The notes: generated by a model not told the origin, from the letters alone. A DNA stretch of 64,000 nucleotides from JBFMAI01 sp040755725 (GCA_040755725.1 JBFMAI010000030.1:97112-161111); one strand, 5' to 3'; numbered from the stretch's first letter, positions 33,511 through 43,200 are shown. Program-made: numbers and translations.

Positions 33511-35154
33511 CTACGGTCGGTTCCACTCGCCGCACCTCGAGCAGATCGGGAAGGCTTCCAACGACAGCGACATGTGAGCTTCACGCAGGGCCGCCAGCCT
33601 CGACCCCGCCCAGACTTCCGCGAGCTGCTCGGTGAACCAGTCGCCGACGGACATCTTTGCCGCCACGTCCTGAGAACAGGCTGACGCTTTGCCGTCAGCC
33701 AGCAGTGTCAGACGGCTGTTCAGGCGTCGGCACGGACTGCGCACGAGCGGCGTTGTCGATAGCAGACTATCACGAGGTAGCAGTCCGCCGTAATCGTTGT
33801 ACCCGCGAATTACGGCAAAACCGGTCTTACGTATCCAATCATCATAGAATCGCTCGATTTCGCCGATCGTCGCGGCGCAACGCGTGATGCTGGGCACGAT
33901 GATCGGCTGGGGGGCTTGCTGCTGCCGGCGGACCTGCTCGATACGCTCGATGTTGGTGATCACTCGCCCATAGACGTCGCGGCGATGCACGCGCTGGTAC
34001 GTCGCCGGGGTGTGGGCGTCAAGCGAGACCTCCAATACATCGACCCGGTGGAGAAACAGCGCGGCCAACTGGTCGTCCGTCAGGTCCACCAACGGGGTAG
34101 TGACACACAGCCCGTAGACGCCGGCGTCGCGCAGGATGCCGCAGACCTCGGCGAAGCGGGGATGTTGCAGGGGGTCGCCGGCGCCGCCCAGCACGACCAG
34201 CCGGTCATCGTACGCGGCGAGTTCCCGGGCCAGCCGCGTGAGGGCGTCCACGTTGTCGAGTTGCCGCGCGGGGATGCGCGTTCCGCGAGGACGGAGGGTG
34301 GTGTCGGGCAGGGGATCGGCGGTCGTCAGTTCCAGCTCTGCCTCGACCGGCAATGTGCCCGCGCGGTGGCGGTCAGGTTGGCGCAGCCAGTTCACGACCG
34401 TGGCCGCCGATGCCGCAGCGCCCAGCTCGGTCAACGCGCCCTCGATGAGCTCGCAACTCCGCCGGGTGTCGGCTACGAGTCGGGCGGGGGTCTGGACGAC
34501 CTCGGGCGGGAGCTGGTAGCAGGGGTAGAACGTGATCGGGTCGGGCTGCGGCAGTTCGGGGCGGTAGGACAGGGCCATGCCGAGCGGGATATTGAACTCC
34601 AGCAGGTCTTCCAGGCACGCGCGGGTAACGAGAATGCCGGTCAACCCCGCGGGGGCCTGGGTGAAGACGATCTTGCACTCCTGTTCGTGCTCGCGCAGGT
34701 GCGTGATCATCGCGCTGGAGATCTCCGGATCGAACACCGGCTGGTGGCCGTCGACGCAGAAGACGGCCTGGCACTTGTAGTGGTTTATGAGCAGGGCCGT
34801 GGCGTGCGGATCGACGAACTCATCGAACCACGTCGTGCCGAGCAGTCCCCCGCGCCAGGATTCCAGGTTCCACTTGCGGGCGGTCGTGAGCAGGAGTCGG
34901 CGGGGGCGCGGGGCGTCGTCTTTGGGGAGCAGCTCGATCCGGGCGTTCAGGTTGGCTTCTTGCAGGAACTTGGCCGCCGGTTCTTCGTCGCGCGGGCGGA
35001 CAAAGAGGCAGCGCTCCGCGACGCCCTCCACACGGAGCAGGCGCTCGAGGGTGTGTCGGAGCACCGGGCGGCCGGCCAGCGGCGTGAGCAGCCGCGACGG
35101 GCCGCCGGCGGGGGCCTGGGCGAAATCGGCGAAGACGGCGGCGACGATCTTCAT
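33511..35154 (-). CDS. Nucleotidyltransferase-like protein fused to a cluster-less radical-SAM/SPASM module
   Basis: The product is 547 residues. Residues about 1-230 resemble sugar-nucleotide transferases (MKIVAAVFADF..., SRLLTPLAGRPVLRHTLERLL). From about 270 the sequence follows a radical-SAM barrel (AELELTT..., LVVLGGAGDPLQHPRFAEVC, VYGLCVTTPLVDLTDDQL, DVLEVSLDAHTPATYQRVH), but the CxxxCxxC loop after ELTT is missing. C-terminal SPASM-like cysteines remain (SPCRRLNSRLTLLADGKASACSQD, ICSRCGEW). It overlaps the MptE-like gene by ATGA. A role in surface or flagellar glycan decoration is inferred. Confidence 0.75.
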   Translation of the reverse strand: MKIVAAVFADFAQAPAGGPSRLLTPLAGRPVLRHTLERLLRVEGVAERCLFVRPRDEEPAAKFLQEANLNARIELLPKDDAPRPRRLLLTTARKWNLESWRGGLLGTTWFDEFVDPHATALLINHYKCQAVFCVDGHQPVFDPEISSAMITHLREHEQECKIVFTQAPAGLTGILVTRACLEDLLEFNIPLGMALSYRPELPQPDPITFYPCYQLPPEVVQTPARLVADTRRSCELIEGALTELGAAASAATVVNWLRQPDRHRAGTLPVEAELELTTADPLPDTTLRPRGTRIPARQLDNVDALTRLARELAAYDDRLVVLGGAGDPLQHPRFAEVCGILRDAGVYGLCVTTPLVDLTDDQLAALFLHRVDVLEVSLDAHTPATYQRVHRRDVYGRVITNIERIEQVRRQQQAPQPIIVPSITRCAATIGEIERFYDDWIRKTGFAVIRGYNDYGGLLPRDSLLSTTPLVRSPCRRLNSRLTLLADGKASACSQDVAAKMSVGDWFTEQLAEVWAGSRLAALREAHMSLSLEAFPICSRCGEWNRP

Positions 35155-37112
35155 GCCAGTCGCTCCCGGACCCGCTGGATGGCCTCGGGCAGCATGCGCA
35201 GCAAGTAGTCGCAGCCCTCAATGAACGCGGCCACGTATTCGCGGTCGCGTTTGAGGCGCCGCCGGGCGGTACCCGGGGTTTCGGCCTGCTCGTCGCGGAT
35301 GGCGCGGTCGGCGTGAACGCGGCGCAGCTCGGCCAGTTGCGACACCTGGCTGACCAAGCCGTACGTTTGGTTGTTGCGTTGCATCCGGGCCCGCAGCTCG
35401 TCCACGCGGGTGACCAGGCGGTTGAACTCGGCGGGTTGCTCGACCAGGGCCGCCAGACGTTCAAGAATGTTCAGCGTGTCCGTCGCGATCCCGCGGGTTT
35501 CGTTCAGCTCCTCCAACCGCTGCTCCAGGGCCCGGACGACCCGCGACTTCAGGTCGGCCGGCGGCGGGGCGGGGTCGGCGGCGAACAGGCCCGCCGGCAG
35601 AGGACGCCGGCAGTACTGCTCGGCGGCTTCGCGCAGCGTCATCACTTCGGTGCCTTCGAGGCGGCGACCGCCTTCGGTGGCGTGAATGATCCGCGCCGGG
35701 CTGGCCAGGAAGTCGGACTGGAACTGCTCGGCGTAGGTGAACATCTGGTCGTCGGTGTAGGTGTCGCGCCCGTGAATGTCCTTGACCCGGCGCAGGTTCG
35801 AGCGGGAACGGACGATCCGCTCCCATTGCTTCATTTCCACGGTGACGAAGCGGCCCAGCTCGGGTTGCCAGATGCGTTCGATCTGCATGCCGGGGGGGTA
35901 GTACAGCCCCTCGGGAAACGCGAGGTCCTGGCCCACCAGAATGATGGGGTCGCAGCCGAGGTGTTCGGCGAGATAGAACGCCAGGTGGGCGACGGTGCTG
36001 CCGGCGCGGAGTCGGCCGCGGGTCGGGGCGGCGTCGCGCAGCAGGTCGTTGAGGAAGCCGGAGTTCAGCACGTGCGTGCGCCCGCGGAACGTGTCCAGCA
36101 CGTGCCAGGACACCTTCGGCTCGGCCACCAGGATCGTGTCGCCCGCCTCGACATCGCGGAAGAACTGGGCCGAAATCTCGTGGTAATCCAAGCTAGTGAC
36201 GAAGTGCGGCGGGCAGCCGCGGGCCCGCAGCGTCCGAAAGACCGTCTGCACGGCCACGATGATGGCCCGGTCGCGCAGGGCGGGAAGCTGGTCGATATTG
36301 CGGGCGAGCGAGGGACCGGCGGCCACAAGGATGGCGGGGTAGCCGGCCGCTCGGCCCGCCAGCACCTCGACCCCGGGGTGGGCGACGTAGGCGGCCAGGT
36401 TGAAGGCGGCGTTGTGGCACGTGAGCCGGGCGTTGCGCACCACCGAGACCATTTGCAGCCGCCCGTAGGACACGAAGTCACGCAGCAGGGTGCTGATCTG
36501 GGTGTGGAAACGGGCGTGATAGCGCCGGGCGTGCGGGGGGTTGATGAACCGCAGCCCGAGCATCAACGCGGTGAGAATCGGACGCAGACGTTCGTGAATC
36601 TGCGATTTGTCGGCGGCGGTCAGGAAGGTGAGGCGGCGCTCGCGCAGCGGCACCGCGAGGTCCGTCACGCACAGGGCGGCTTTCAGCAGCGCCAGGTCGT
36701 CCTCCGCCACGATGAGGAACGGACGGGGGAAACGTCGTTCGAGCTCCGCTACGTGGTAGCCCAGGCCCAGACCCAGCACCAGGAAGCACTCGTTTTCCAG
36801 CTCGTCCTGGGCGGTGGACTCCGCACCGGTCGGGGCCTCGCGCGGGCGCTTGGCCTGGGTGTCGATCAGCGAGCGCGCTTCATCGAGCGGCTGGTACCGG
36901 CTGTGAACGGTGACGGCCTTGCCGTCGTCGGCGGTCACCTGGGTTGTCCAGAGGCCGTCGCGGGTTGGCAGAAGAGGGGGCAAGGCGGCAAAGGGGAGCT
37001 GCTCAAGGCGGGCGGCCAGCCCGGGATCGGTGGAATAGAGGGCCCCAAGGTTCGTCAAATAGCACGTCAGCCGCGGGTCCGTCGGGCCGGCCTGGGGAGT
37101 CACGGACTGCAT
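35151..37112 (-). CDS. DUF115 / MptE-like protein (motility-associated glycosylation family)
   Basis: The product is 653 residues. The start at 37112 gives MQSVTPQAGPTDPRL. The central part (about 245-450) has DUF115 features: LAGRAAGYPAILVAAGPSLARNIDQLPAL, IIVAVQTVFRTLRARGCPPHFVTSLDYHE and PIILVGQDLAFPEGLYY. This matches the 6-hydroxymethylpterin diphosphokinase MptE-like/Maf group, used in many bacteria for flagellin or surface glycosylation. The C-terminal ~150 residues are helical and charged. It is the first gene of a two-gene operon (ATGA overlap with 33511-35154). Confidence 0.82.
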   Translation of the reverse strand: MQSVTPQAGPTDPRLTCYLTNLGALYSTDPGLAARLEQLPFAALPPLLPTRDGLWTTQVTADDGKAVTVHSRYQPLDEARSLIDTQAKRPREAPTGAESTAQDELENECFLVLGLGLGYHVAELERRFPRPFLIVAEDDLALLKAALCVTDLAVPLRERRLTFLTAADKSQIHERLRPILTALMLGLRFINPPHARRYHARFHTQISTLLRDFVSYGRLQMVSVVRNARLTCHNAAFNLAAYVAHPGVEVLAGRAAGYPAILVAAGPSLARNIDQLPALRDRAIIVAVQTVFRTLRARGCPPHFVTSLDYHEISAQFFRDVEAGDTILVAEPKVSWHVLDTFRGRTHVLNSGFLNDLLRDAAPTRGRLRAGSTVAHLAFYLAEHLGCDPIILVGQDLAFPEGLYYPPGMQIERIWQPELGRFVTVEMKQWERIVRSRSNLRRVKDIHGRDTYTDDQMFTYAEQFQSDFLASPARIIHATEGGRRLEGTEVMTLREAAEQYCRRPLPAGLFAADPAPPPADLKSRVVRALEQRLEELNETRGIATDTLNILERLAALVEQPAEFNRLVTRVDELRARMQRNNQTYGLVSQVSQLAELRRVHADRAIRDEQAETPGTARRRLKRDREYVAAFIEGCDYLLRMLPEAIQRVRERLA

Positions 37113-37350
37113 GGCCGAGTTGTGGCCGGTCCCGCAGCGCTTGTCAATTCCGTTACCGCGAACTCCGCGCGAGTTTTGGACGTATGCGCTAAAGTGTCGA
37201 AGCCGGCCCCGTCGATAGAAAAATACGGGTGATCGCGCTGTCGCGGAGCGACGGCGTCGTTCACGCTGTTCAAACAGGAGAGAGGTCCAATTGGGCTGTG
37301 CGGCGCACGGACTGATCGCGGCGGCACGGCCCCGGGTGCAGGAGGCTCCC

Positions 37351-37650
37351 ATGTCCAGCGTCATGACCGCGATGCCGACGACCGCGTCCAGTCCGCGTTC
37401 GCGCGAGTGCCCGATCACGGGGGCGACCGTTCCGCTTGACACCGTTCGTTCGCCCGGGGCGTATGTTTGCGGCTGGAGCGGACATCTGCTGCGGGTGTTC
37501 TCGCGGGGGTTGATGAACGATGAGTCGCCGGTGCTGAACATCGTCGGCGGGGAACCGCTCACGGTCACGAAGATCAGCGAGGACCCGGGCGTTCCATTGC
37601 CGGAAGCCCGCGGGCTGGCCTGGTCGCTCGGGCTGAGCGTGCGGTTCTAG
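37351..37650 (+). CDS. Small conserved-looking hypothetical protein
   Basis: The product is 99 residues. ATG 37351 has GGAGG 6 bases upstream. The sequence has an intermixed polar body with VCGWSGHLLRVFSRGLMNDESPVLNIVGGEPLTVTKISEDP. No signal, membrane segment or known motif is present. The good ribosome site and ordered composition support a real gene. It is divergent from the DUF115 gene and lies 83 bases before ribF. Confidence 0.6.
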   Translation: MSSVMTAMPTTASSPRSRECPITGATVPLDTVRSPGAYVCGWSGHLLRVFSRGLMNDESPVLNIVGGEPLTVTKISEDPGVPLPEARGLAWSLGLSVRF

Positions 37651-37733
37651 GGCATCTGGGCCACGGCGAACGCTGGGGGGAGCTCTCTCGGGCGGGATTC
37701 GACAGCCTGCGCGCTGCGGAATATGCTCGGGGC

Positions 37734-38708
37734 ATGGAGGTCTATCACGGACTGACCAGCCTCCCGGCGCCGGTCGCCGGGGCGGTGTTGACGATTGGGA
37801 ACTTCGACGGCGTCCACCGGGGCCACGCGGCCCTGGTGGCGACGGCGCAACGGGTCGCCGCGCACTTCTCGGCCCCGGTCCTCGCGGTCACGTTTGACCC
37901 GCACCCGCTGGCGGTATTGGCGCCGGAGCGGGCGCCCGCGCCGCTGACGACGCTGGCGGAGAAGCTGGCGCTGCTGGAACGGCTTGGGGTCGGCCACGCC
38001 CTGGTGCTGCGAAGTGAGCCGGCCCTGTTGACGCAGCAGGCCGGCGACTTTCTGGCGAGTCTGGTGGCCCACTGCCGGCCGCGGGCGCTGGTGGAAGGGC
38101 CGGACTTCAGTTTCGGGCGGGGCCGGGGCGGGAACGTGGACACGCTGCGGGCGCACGCGGAGCGGTGGGGCTACGAGGTCCACGAAGTGCCCGCAGCGCG
38201 TTGCACCGAGCTTCCGACACATCCCATCATCAGCAGCACGTCGATTCGTCAGGCCCTGGTGGACGGACGGGTGGACGCAGCCGGCGTCATGTTGGGGCGG
38301 CCGTATCGCGTGGTCGGCAGGACGGGTCACGGCGCGGGCCGGGGAGCAACGTTGGGTTTCCCGACGGCGAATGTCGATGGCATCGTGCATCTCTTGCCGC
38401 AGCAGGCGGTGTACGCGGCCGCGGCGCAGCTCGACGACGGGACGTTGCACCTGGCGGCGGTGAACGTCGGGCCGCAGCCGACGTTCGACCAGGCCCGGTG
38501 TCGCGTGGAGGTGCACCTGCTCGGTTTCCGGGATGACGTGCGCGGCCAGACCATCGGGGTGCATTTTCTGGCGAGGCTGCGGGAGCAGCGTCGGTTTGCG
38601 GGGCCGGAGGAACTGATTCGGCAGATACGACGCGATGTGGAAGCGACCCGCGGACTGGCGGACCGGATCGCCGATCTCAAGCGGCACGCACCGCTGGCGT
38701 TGACGTGA
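37734..38708 (+). CDS. ribF: Bifunctional riboflavin kinase / FAD synthetase
   Basis: The product is 324 residues, the family's usual length. The N-terminal FAD synthetase half has LTIGNFDGVHRGHAALV (nucleotide-binding HxGH-like loop), TFDPHPLAVL, VEGPDFSFGRGRGGNVDTL and ISSTSIRQAL. The C-terminal riboflavin kinase half has GRPYRVVGRTGHGAGRGATLGFPTANV and the catalytic-region NVGPQPTF and EVHLLGF. It makes FMN and FAD from riboflavin and ATP in the cytoplasm. Confidence 0.96.
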   Translation: MEVYHGLTSLPAPVAGAVLTIGNFDGVHRGHAALVATAQRVAAHFSAPVLAVTFDPHPLAVLAPERAPAPLTTLAEKLALLERLGVGHALVLRSEPALLTQQAGDFLASLVAHCRPRALVEGPDFSFGRGRGGNVDTLRAHAERWGYEVHEVPAARCTELPTHPIISSTSIRQALVDGRVDAAGVMLGRPYRVVGRTGHGAGRGATLGFPTANVDGIVHLLPQQAVYAAAAQLDDGTLHLAAVNVGPQPTFDQARCRVEVHLLGFRDDVRGQTIGVHFLARLREQRRFAGPEELIRQIRRDVEATRGLADRIADLKRHAPLALT

Positions 38709-38742
38709 AAAAAGACCGGAGCCGGACGAATCGTCCGGCTCC
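38706..38742 (-). terminator. Intrinsic terminator of the 38777-39478 gene
   Basis: GGAGCCGGACG (38718-38728) and CGTCCGGCTCC (38732-38742) form a perfect 11-bp stem with loop AAT. On the minus strand the stem is followed by GTCTTTTTTC, a good U-tract. It also lies right after the ribF stop and could slow transcription from that side. Confidence 0.82.
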
Positions 38743-38776
38743 GTGGGTTTACGTCAGGTCGGTCTGAGCGTCGGGC

Positions 38777-39478
38777 TTAGCGGCGACGCAGGACCAGGCC
38801 CGCCAGGCCGAGCAGCAACATGCCGGCCGGCTCGGGGATGACGACCTTGTTGAGGGCCAGCACGCCGGGGTTCGGCGGGGTCGCGTAGTTGACCGGGGTC
38901 GGGCCGAAGGTGAACGTCATCTCGGTGACGCCCTGCGGCATCTTGACCGCGCCGAGGAGGAACGTGCGGGCCGGGTTGCCGACGTACAGGTTCCAGGGCA
39001 GGTTGGAGGTCCGGTTCGTGATACCGAAGGCCGTGACCGCGACCAGGCCGTTGGGGTTGAAGTAGTAGACGCTCGGATCGCCGTCCCACCGCTTGGCGCC
39101 GATGTCCTCATCATTCAGGTTGTCGAGCTGGTAGAAGCAGATGTTGCCGGCACCGGCCAGGGCATTGGCCACGCCGATCGCGATGCCGTTGATCTTGGCG
39201 CCGGTGGGCTCATCAACGAAGCGGCCCCAGATGTACGCATACTCGGTCTGCGGGTCGTTGATGACGACGTCCGGCATCGTGGCGCCCGTCGGAGCGCCGG
39301 CCGGGGACAGCATGTAACCATCGAGGTAGTCGGTGCCGTTGCCCTTGCCGTGCAAGAAGGCCAACGCCGGGTCGTTCAGGCCCCACGCGTCGGTGCTCTT
39401 GGTGAAGAAGAACTCGACGTTCGCGCTCGCGGAGGCGACGAGGCCCAACAGTGCAACCAGACAGAGTGCTTTCTTCAT
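38777..39478 (-). CDS. PEP-CTERM-anchored exported protein
   Basis: The product is 233 residues. It has a signal peptide (MKKALCLVALLGLVASASA) and a C-terminal signal with PEP, a hydrophobic stretch (AGMLLLGLAGLVL) and RRR. The body has no recognised domain; it has aromatic-rich beta-like segments (VEFFFTKSTDAWGLNDP, NICFYQLDNLNDED, YVGNPARTFLLGAV). GGGAG precedes the start. The 5' leader has a TCTCAG-GAGG-CTGAGA hairpin at 39523-39538. It is presumably sorted by an exosortase encoded elsewhere. Confidence 0.88.
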   Translation of the reverse strand: MKKALCLVALLGLVASASANVEFFFTKSTDAWGLNDPALAFLHGKGNGTDYLDGYMLSPAGAPTGATMPDVVINDPQTEYAYIWGRFVDEPTGAKINGIAIGVANALAGAGNICFYQLDNLNDEDIGAKRWDGDPSVYYFNPNGLVAVTAFGITNRTSNLPWNLYVGNPARTFLLGAVKMPQGVTEMTFTFGPTPVNYATPPNPGVLALNKVVIPEPAGMLLLGLAGLVLRRR

Positions 39479-39850
39479 GATCCGATTCTCCCTTTCCTAA
39501 AAGTGCCGGTGGAGGTGTGCTTTCTCAGCCTCCTGAGACCAGTCTTCCTGGGTGACTCGCACCCGTTTTCTCACGCCGCAAGGTTCTAGGCACCCGTCTT
39601 CCGCGATTTCAAGCGCATACCGGCGAAGTTTTGCCTTCGCCCGGTAATCGCCCCGCCGGGCGCCGCGCGGCCCGCCGCTCGCGCCGTGGCTCTGCTTGAT
39701 CTTGACATGGAAGGGGATGCGGGCTGGGCGCGGATCGCCGGGTGGCCACGGCGACCGGCGGGAGATGTTCCGTGGGCGTCGTTATCGGGTCCAGCGGCCT
39801 GCGGTGCCCCCCCGGCGGCGTGGGTACCTTGTGGGTTGGGGCTGTTCCGG
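39479..39850. other. 372-base gap with two small hairpins
   Basis: A hairpin TCTCAG-CCTC-CTGAGA (39523-39538) lies in the leader of the PEP-CTERM gene. A perfect GGCGAAG-TTTTGC-CTTCGCC hairpin (39622-39641) lies farther upstream. Neither has a T-tract. Frames through this gap look like compositional artefacts. Confidence 0.45.
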
Positions 39851-41137
39851 TCAGGTCCGAAGACCCGCGGCCAGCGCGGTGCCGGCGACGTGACCACTGG
39901 CCCAGGCCCATTGGAAGTTGAAGCCGCCGATACGGCCGTCCACGTTCAGGATCTCGCCCACCAGGTGCAGACCGGGGCAGCGGCGCGAGGCCATCGTGTG
40001 CGGGTCGACTTCGACCAATGGCACCCCGCCCGCGGTCACCTCCGCGTGGGTGTAGCCACGACTGCCCGTGACGGGCAGGGGCCACTCAAGCAGCGCGTGG
40101 ATGAGAGGGCGCCGGTCGTCGCGCGGCAGATGCCCGATGGGCGTCTGGGCACTCACGCCGGCCCGCTCGGGCAGTGCCGCGGCGACTCGGGCGGGCAGTC
40201 GGGCACGGAGGAGGGTGCTCAGGGTCTTGCGCGCGTTGGTCGCCGCCTGCTCGATCAACCAGCGCTCCACGTCCGGGAACTTGTCGCCGGGCAGGACGTT
40301 GGCCGTCAGCGTGGCCGGATGTCCGTCGGCTTGAGCGCGCAGCCAATGGCGTGAAACATCGAGTACGACGGGGCCGCTGATCCCGAAGTGGGTCCACAAC
40401 AGCGGGCCGCGCAGTCGGCGGGGACGCTGGCCCGCGACGCCGCAGGTAAGCTCCACTTCGTGCGCGATGCCGGCCAGGGGCTTGTGAAAGTCGCCGTCGA
40501 GCAACAGCGGCACGAGCGCCGGCGTCGTCGGCACGAGTGTGTGCCCCAGGTGCTGCGCGAAAAGATAACCCGCCCCGTCGCTGCCGGTCTTCGGTAGCGA
40601 CAGGCCCCCGGTGGCCAGGACCACACGTCGGGCGACCAGTGCGTCGGTCGTTACTTCGGGCGCGGTGGCCTTCTGGATGGTCAGCGCGAAGTCCTCCGCC
40701 CGTCGCGCGACGGCCATGACGCGGTGCGCGGTCCAGAGCCGGACGCCGCGCCGCTCGGCTTCGCCGAGCAGGGCCTGGACCACGGTGTCAGCGCGGTTAC
40801 TGACGGGAAAGAGCTTGCCGGCGTCCTCCTCCTTCAGAGCGACGCCCAAGTCCGCGAAGAACTCCCGTGTGCGGGGGACGTCGAAGGCGGCCAGGACGCG
40901 GCGCAGGGCGGTGGGGCTGTCGGTGTGGAAGTCCGCCGGCGTGACCGCTCGGTTCGTGACGTTGCAGCGGCCGCCGCCGCTGACGCGGATTTTCGCTCCC
41001 AGTCGCCGGGCCCCGTCCAGGGCCACGATGCAGAGGTCGGGGGCCGTGCGGGCGGCGGCGATGGCGGTCATCAGACCGGCGGCGCCCGCGCCGATGACCG
41101 CGATGTCAACAGGGGCCTCGTTCGCCGACCCGGTCAT
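39851..41137 (-). CDS. YhiN/HI0933-family FAD-dependent oxidoreductase
   Basis: The product is 428 residues. The N-terminus has the dinucleotide-binding motif DIAVIGAGAAGLMTAIAAAR and then the family signature KIRVSGGGRCNVTNRA. Further family blocks are KLFPVSNRADTVVQALL, VVLATGGLSLPKTGSDGAGYLFAQ, GPLLWTHFGISGPVVLDVSR and the C-terminal LHLVGEILNVDGRIGGFNFQWAWASG. The reaction of most members is unknown. It is in the same direction as the TPR lipoprotein gene, 68 bases downstream. Confidence 0.93.
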   Translation of the reverse strand: MTGSANEAPVDIAVIGAGAAGLMTAIAAARTAPDLCIVALDGARRLGAKIRVSGGGRCNVTNRAVTPADFHTDSPTALRRVLAAFDVPRTREFFADLGVALKEEDAGKLFPVSNRADTVVQALLGEAERRGVRLWTAHRVMAVARRAEDFALTIQKATAPEVTTDALVARRVVLATGGLSLPKTGSDGAGYLFAQHLGHTLVPTTPALVPLLLDGDFHKPLAGIAHEVELTCGVAGQRPRRLRGPLLWTHFGISGPVVLDVSRHWLRAQADGHPATLTANVLPGDKFPDVERWLIEQAATNARKTLSTLLRARLPARVAAALPERAGVSAQTPIGHLPRDDRRPLIHALLEWPLPVTGSRGYTHAEVTAGGVPLVEVDPHTMASRRCPGLHLVGEILNVDGRIGGFNFQWAWASGHVAGTALAAGLRT

Positions 41138-41205
41138 GGGCGCCGCCGCTTCCGCCCGCGTTGTTCAGCTTGTGCGGGTCGCACCGCGTGAGGTCCGGCA
41201 CCCCG

Positions 41206-43053
41206 CTACTGCTCGAGGAAGGGTTGGTTGGCTTCGAACAACGCGCGGCGCTGCTCGAAGTCCTGCACATCCCGTTGCGACCCCGCGGCGCGGGCCAGGT
41301 CAATCGCCTTGGCGATCCAATTGCGGGCTTCGTCGAAGCGACCGGCGGCGGCGTAGGCCGTTGCCAGCGTATCGACGGTCATGGCGTTCTGATAGCCGGT
41401 CGCGGCGCAGGCCTTGAGGGCCAGCTCGACGGCCTCGGCCGGATTGCGGCGCGCGGCCTCGGGACACGTCGCCAGGTGCCATGCCAGGTAGTTGGCCAGG
41501 TCCGGCGAATCAGGGACTACCTGCAATCCCTCCCGCAGCAGCGGCTCGATCTTGTCCCACTCCTTCTCCTGCTTGTACAACCCCACGAGCCCGGCCCGGG
41601 CCTGGACCAGACGCGGGTCGAAGCGGATGGCGTCGGCCCAGTAGCGGCGGGCACGCTCCACGTCCTGTTCATGAAAGAAGATCGCGCCCAACGGAATCCG
41701 CGCCTCCGCCAGGCCCGGACGCAGCTCGAGGGCTTTCAACAGCGCGGCCTTGGCTTCGTTCGGCCGGTTGAGCTCCAGCAGCAGCACGCCCACCTGATGA
41801 TGCACGGCGCCATCGGTGGGGGCGGCGGCCAAGGCGGCCTCCAGAACCGGGATGGCGCGGGCCGGGTCCCGCTGGAGGACGGCCAGCGTGGCGAACAGCC
41901 GGAGGCCGTCCCCGTACGTGGGCTGCTGCGCGAGAATCTCGCGGACGAGCTGCTCCGACTGGTCGTATTCCTGACGGCGCATGCGCATGTACGCGAGGTT
42001 AAGCTTGGCGGGTTTGAAGTCGCGTCCCTCGGGCAGGCTCAGCACCCGCTCGAATTCGCGGACCGCGTCGTCCAGCTTTCCCTGCATCCCGAGCACCAAG
42101 CCATACATATTGTGGGACTCGACGCCGGTGGGGTCCGCGTCCATCGCCGCGCGAACCATCTCCTCGGCGTCGGCGAACCGCCCGCGCTGGGCCGCCTCGA
42201 TCGCCCCCGTCAGCACGGCATTCACGTCGAGGCCCTGGCGGAGCAGTTGGAGTTCGATCGGGTCGCTGACCGGCCGGATGCGGTCGTCGGTCCCGGAGGC
42301 GCGGTCGCGGTGGATGCGGGCCTCCTCCGCGCGGCCCGCGGCGGTCAGCAGGTCGGCGAGGGCTGCGTGCGCCGGACCGAAGTCGGGGGCCTCCTTCAGC
42401 GCGGCGTTGAAGGCGGCCGTGGCTTCGTCGGTTCGTCCGGCGGCCCGCGCGCACACCCCGAGCCCGTAGTGGGCCGCGATGCGATTGGGGTGGCCTTCTT
42501 TCTCGAGCACGTGACGGAACATCTCGGCAGCCTGGGTCGGGTCCTTGTCCAGCAGCAGAGCGCCGATGCGCACCCACGCCAGGACCTGGTTCTCGTAACG
42601 GTCCGCCGCGTTGGCCAGTGCCCGCTCATAGGCCGTCCGCGCCTCGGCGAGCTGTCCCATCTTCTCGCGGGTCAGGCCGACGTAGTACCACCAGAGGAAC
42701 CGCTGCGGCTCGACCTGGGCCGCCCGCTCGAAGCACGCCAGGGCCACGTCGGGGAAGCCGTGGACGTAACACAGGGCCGCCAGGTCGGCGAGTTTCCCGG
42801 CGTCGTTGGGGGCACGACGGGCCTCCCGGCGCGCCGCCCCCAGCTTCGTCTGCACGGCAAAGGGCAGTTGGCCCGCATCAAACTCAGGCAGCGTCAGCTC
42901 GGCGGTGGGGGCCGCCGCGCCGCCCGCGCCGCCCGTGCTACCGGGCTGCGTGGCTGCCTTGTCGGTCGACTCCCCTTTGCAGCCCGCCAGGAGGAGCGCT
43001 ACGGCAACGACCGTGCCCCCGCCAATTCGCGACCCGAGGCGATGCGCGTTCAT
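41206..43053 (-). CDS. TPR-repeat lipoprotein
   Basis: The product is 615 residues. Start 43053 gives a lipoprotein signal ending LLLAGC (lipid on Cys at about residue 25); a start 13 codons upstream is possible. After a Gly/Ala/Thr linker, about 14-16 TPR-like helical hairpins run to the C-terminus, for example LCYVHGFPDVALACFERAAQVEP and ADAEEMVRAAMDADPTGVESHNMYGL. It is presumably a periplasmic scaffold; the partner is unknown. Confidence 0.87.
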   Translation of the reverse strand: MNAHRLGSRIGGGTVVAVALLLAGCKGESTDKAATQPGSTGGAGGAAAPTAELTLPEFDAGQLPFAVQTKLGAARREARRAPNDAGKLADLAALCYVHGFPDVALACFERAAQVEPQRFLWWYYVGLTREKMGQLAEARTAYERALANAADRYENQVLAWVRIGALLLDKDPTQAAEMFRHVLEKEGHPNRIAAHYGLGVCARAAGRTDEATAAFNAALKEAPDFGPAHAALADLLTAAGRAEEARIHRDRASGTDDRIRPVSDPIELQLLRQGLDVNAVLTGAIEAAQRGRFADAEEMVRAAMDADPTGVESHNMYGLVLGMQGKLDDAVREFERVLSLPEGRDFKPAKLNLAYMRMRRQEYDQSEQLVREILAQQPTYGDGLRLFATLAVLQRDPARAIPVLEAALAAAPTDGAVHHQVGVLLLELNRPNEAKAALLKALELRPGLAEARIPLGAIFFHEQDVERARRYWADAIRFDPRLVQARAGLVGLYKQEKEWDKIEPLLREGLQVVPDSPDLANYLAWHLATCPEAARRNPAEAVELALKACAATGYQNAMTVDTLATAYAAAGRFDEARNWIAKAIDLARAAGSQRDVQDFEQRRALFEANQPFLEQ

Positions 43054-43200
43054 AGCGTGTTCCCGTTCCATATTCGATGGGGCCCGGGGCATCGCACGTG
43101 GTGCCCGAGCACGGCTTCAGGATACCGGCCGGCGCCGGGGCCGCCAACAGCCGGCCGCTCGGGGTGCGCGCCCGGGGCAACCGGGGCGGGCGGGTTTGGT

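Noticed and set aside
35313..37232. A 639-codon plus-strand open frame
   Set aside because: It is antisense to the DUF115 gene, which has family motifs and an operon overlap.
39586..39897. A 103-codon minus-strand open frame
   Set aside because: It overlaps the end of the YhiN gene, is Pro/Arg/Ala-rich without structure and has no ribosome site.
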